Positions 63,711 to 64,000 of a stretch of 64,000 nucleotides of DNA are shown piece after piece. The position numbers and the translations under genes were made by a program. A model generated the notes under the pieces. The model saw only the letters and a list, made by a program, of their open reading frames with translations. It made no database searches and was not told the origin of the DNA. Every line of letters starts with the position of its first letter. Position 1 is the first letter of the stretch. The DNA comes from Amblyornis subalaris (Eukaryota > Chordata > Aves > Passeriformes > Ptilonorhynchidae). The stretch spans positions 4,792,697 through 4,856,696 of the forward strand of contig JACAXG010000014.1 of NCBI GenBank assembly GCA_018881555.1, given 5' to 3'.

Positions 63711-64000
63711 TTTATTGTTATCATAATTGTAACTTATTTCTGGCATCAAGCCACCTTTTTTTTAGCAATGAGGGAGCTAGTAGGTATATTAGATGTGTAA
63801 ACCTCCACAAAATAAAGTAATGTCTTCTCTATGCAGAAGCTCAGGGACTTCACTTGCAGAACTTCCACCAAAGGAGCTGAGATCTCTGAACACAGAGACT
63901 CTGTTTTGGACTGCAAGATCTGTTTTTGCCAGGAAATTTCAGCCAGAAGTGAATTTTTATGGATGAGCTTGTTTATATGCTGGAGATGGGATTTTGAAAC

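Larger units (their letters stand above)
61124..64000 (-). other. TNFSF10: TNFSF10 (TRAIL) gene, 3' part
   Basis: Three exons in phase on the minus strand give 204 residues ending in TAG: stalk, then the complete TNF-homology domain. TNFSF10 is a type II membrane cytokine that trimerises and triggers apoptosis through death receptors. The single unpaired Cys in each subunit coordinates a zinc ion at the trimer axis, and here it is the Cys of SARTSCWSK. The human protein has 281 residues, so about 80 N-terminal residues (cytoplasmic tail, membrane segment, first stalk part) are missing because their exons lie beyond 64000. Birds also have a TRAIL-like paralogue elsewhere. Position beside GHSR and the match to the mammalian THD favour TNFSF10. 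Confidence 0.93.
63104..64000 (-). other. TNFSF10: TNFSF10 intron (5' side outside the window)
   Basis: At least 897 bp. It contains a 16-bp tandem repeat pair at 63608-63639 and a TAG repeat at 63692-63710. The preceding coding exon, expected to end in phase 0, was not found here. Confidence 0.7.

Noticed and set aside
1..64000. CRISPR arrays, bacterial operons, viral insertions, tRNA or rRNA genes
   Set aside because: None were seen. The window is spliced vertebrate nuclear DNA, and the only mobile DNA recognised is CR1.

Overview
This is vertebrate, and almost certainly bird, nuclear DNA. Three recognisable genes sit in the order FNDC3B (+), GHSR (-), TNFSF10 (-). This is the conserved amniote neighbourhood known from human 3q26 and chicken chromosome 9. 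Coding sequence is split into short exons with GT/AG borders. The only interspersed repeats I can recognise are fragments of CR1, the dominant LINE of birds. I cannot name the species. The assembly is a draft: isolated N calls occur roughly every few hundred bases in most parts, and there is one 39-bp gap at 56551-56589.

Positions 1 to about 40160 hold the 3' part of FNDC3B. Nine coding exons (340-445, 1439-1611, 3691-3804, 6095-6244, 9936-10219, 16605-16817, 26941-27107, 29893-30020, 36616-36927) join in phase into a 548-residue C-terminal piece. It carries five fibronectin type III domains and a C-terminal membrane anchor, and is followed by a 3' UTR of about 3.2 kb ending at a poly(A) signal at 40135. 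The introns are 1 to 10 kb long and contain CR1 fragments and simple repeats.

Positions 40160 to about 49800 are intergenic and contain three short CR1 fragments and no supported gene. GHSR, the ghrelin receptor, is complete on the minus strand. Exon 1 is 53890-54643, exon 2 is 50422-50726, the intron is 3163 bp, and the product is a 352-residue seven-helix receptor. A CpG island covers its 5' end (about 54560-55200). Reading through the exon 1 donor extends the frame by 54 codons, the form expected of a GHSR1b-like intron-retention variant.

Positions 55250 to about 59760 are intergenic, with two CR1 fragments and the assembly gap. From about 59760 to the window end lies the 3' part of TNFSF10 (TRAIL) on the minus strand. 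Three coding exons (63061-63103, 62255-62377, 61124-61572) give 204 residues: the stalk and the whole TNF-homology domain with the zinc-binding cysteine. The exons for the cytoplasmic tail, the membrane segment and the first part of the stalk lie beyond position 64000.

The three genes do not form an operon or a shared pathway. FNDC3B is an ER/Golgi membrane adaptor linked to adipogenesis and cell migration, GHSR is an endocrine GPCR, and TNFSF10 is a death-receptor ligand. I found no clearly novel system. The best observations are the GHSR read-through frame, an intragenic GC-rich island around the last FNDC3B exon, strong exon-to-exon GC contrasts, AGC tracts in the TNFSF10 stalk exon, and several short tandem duplications.
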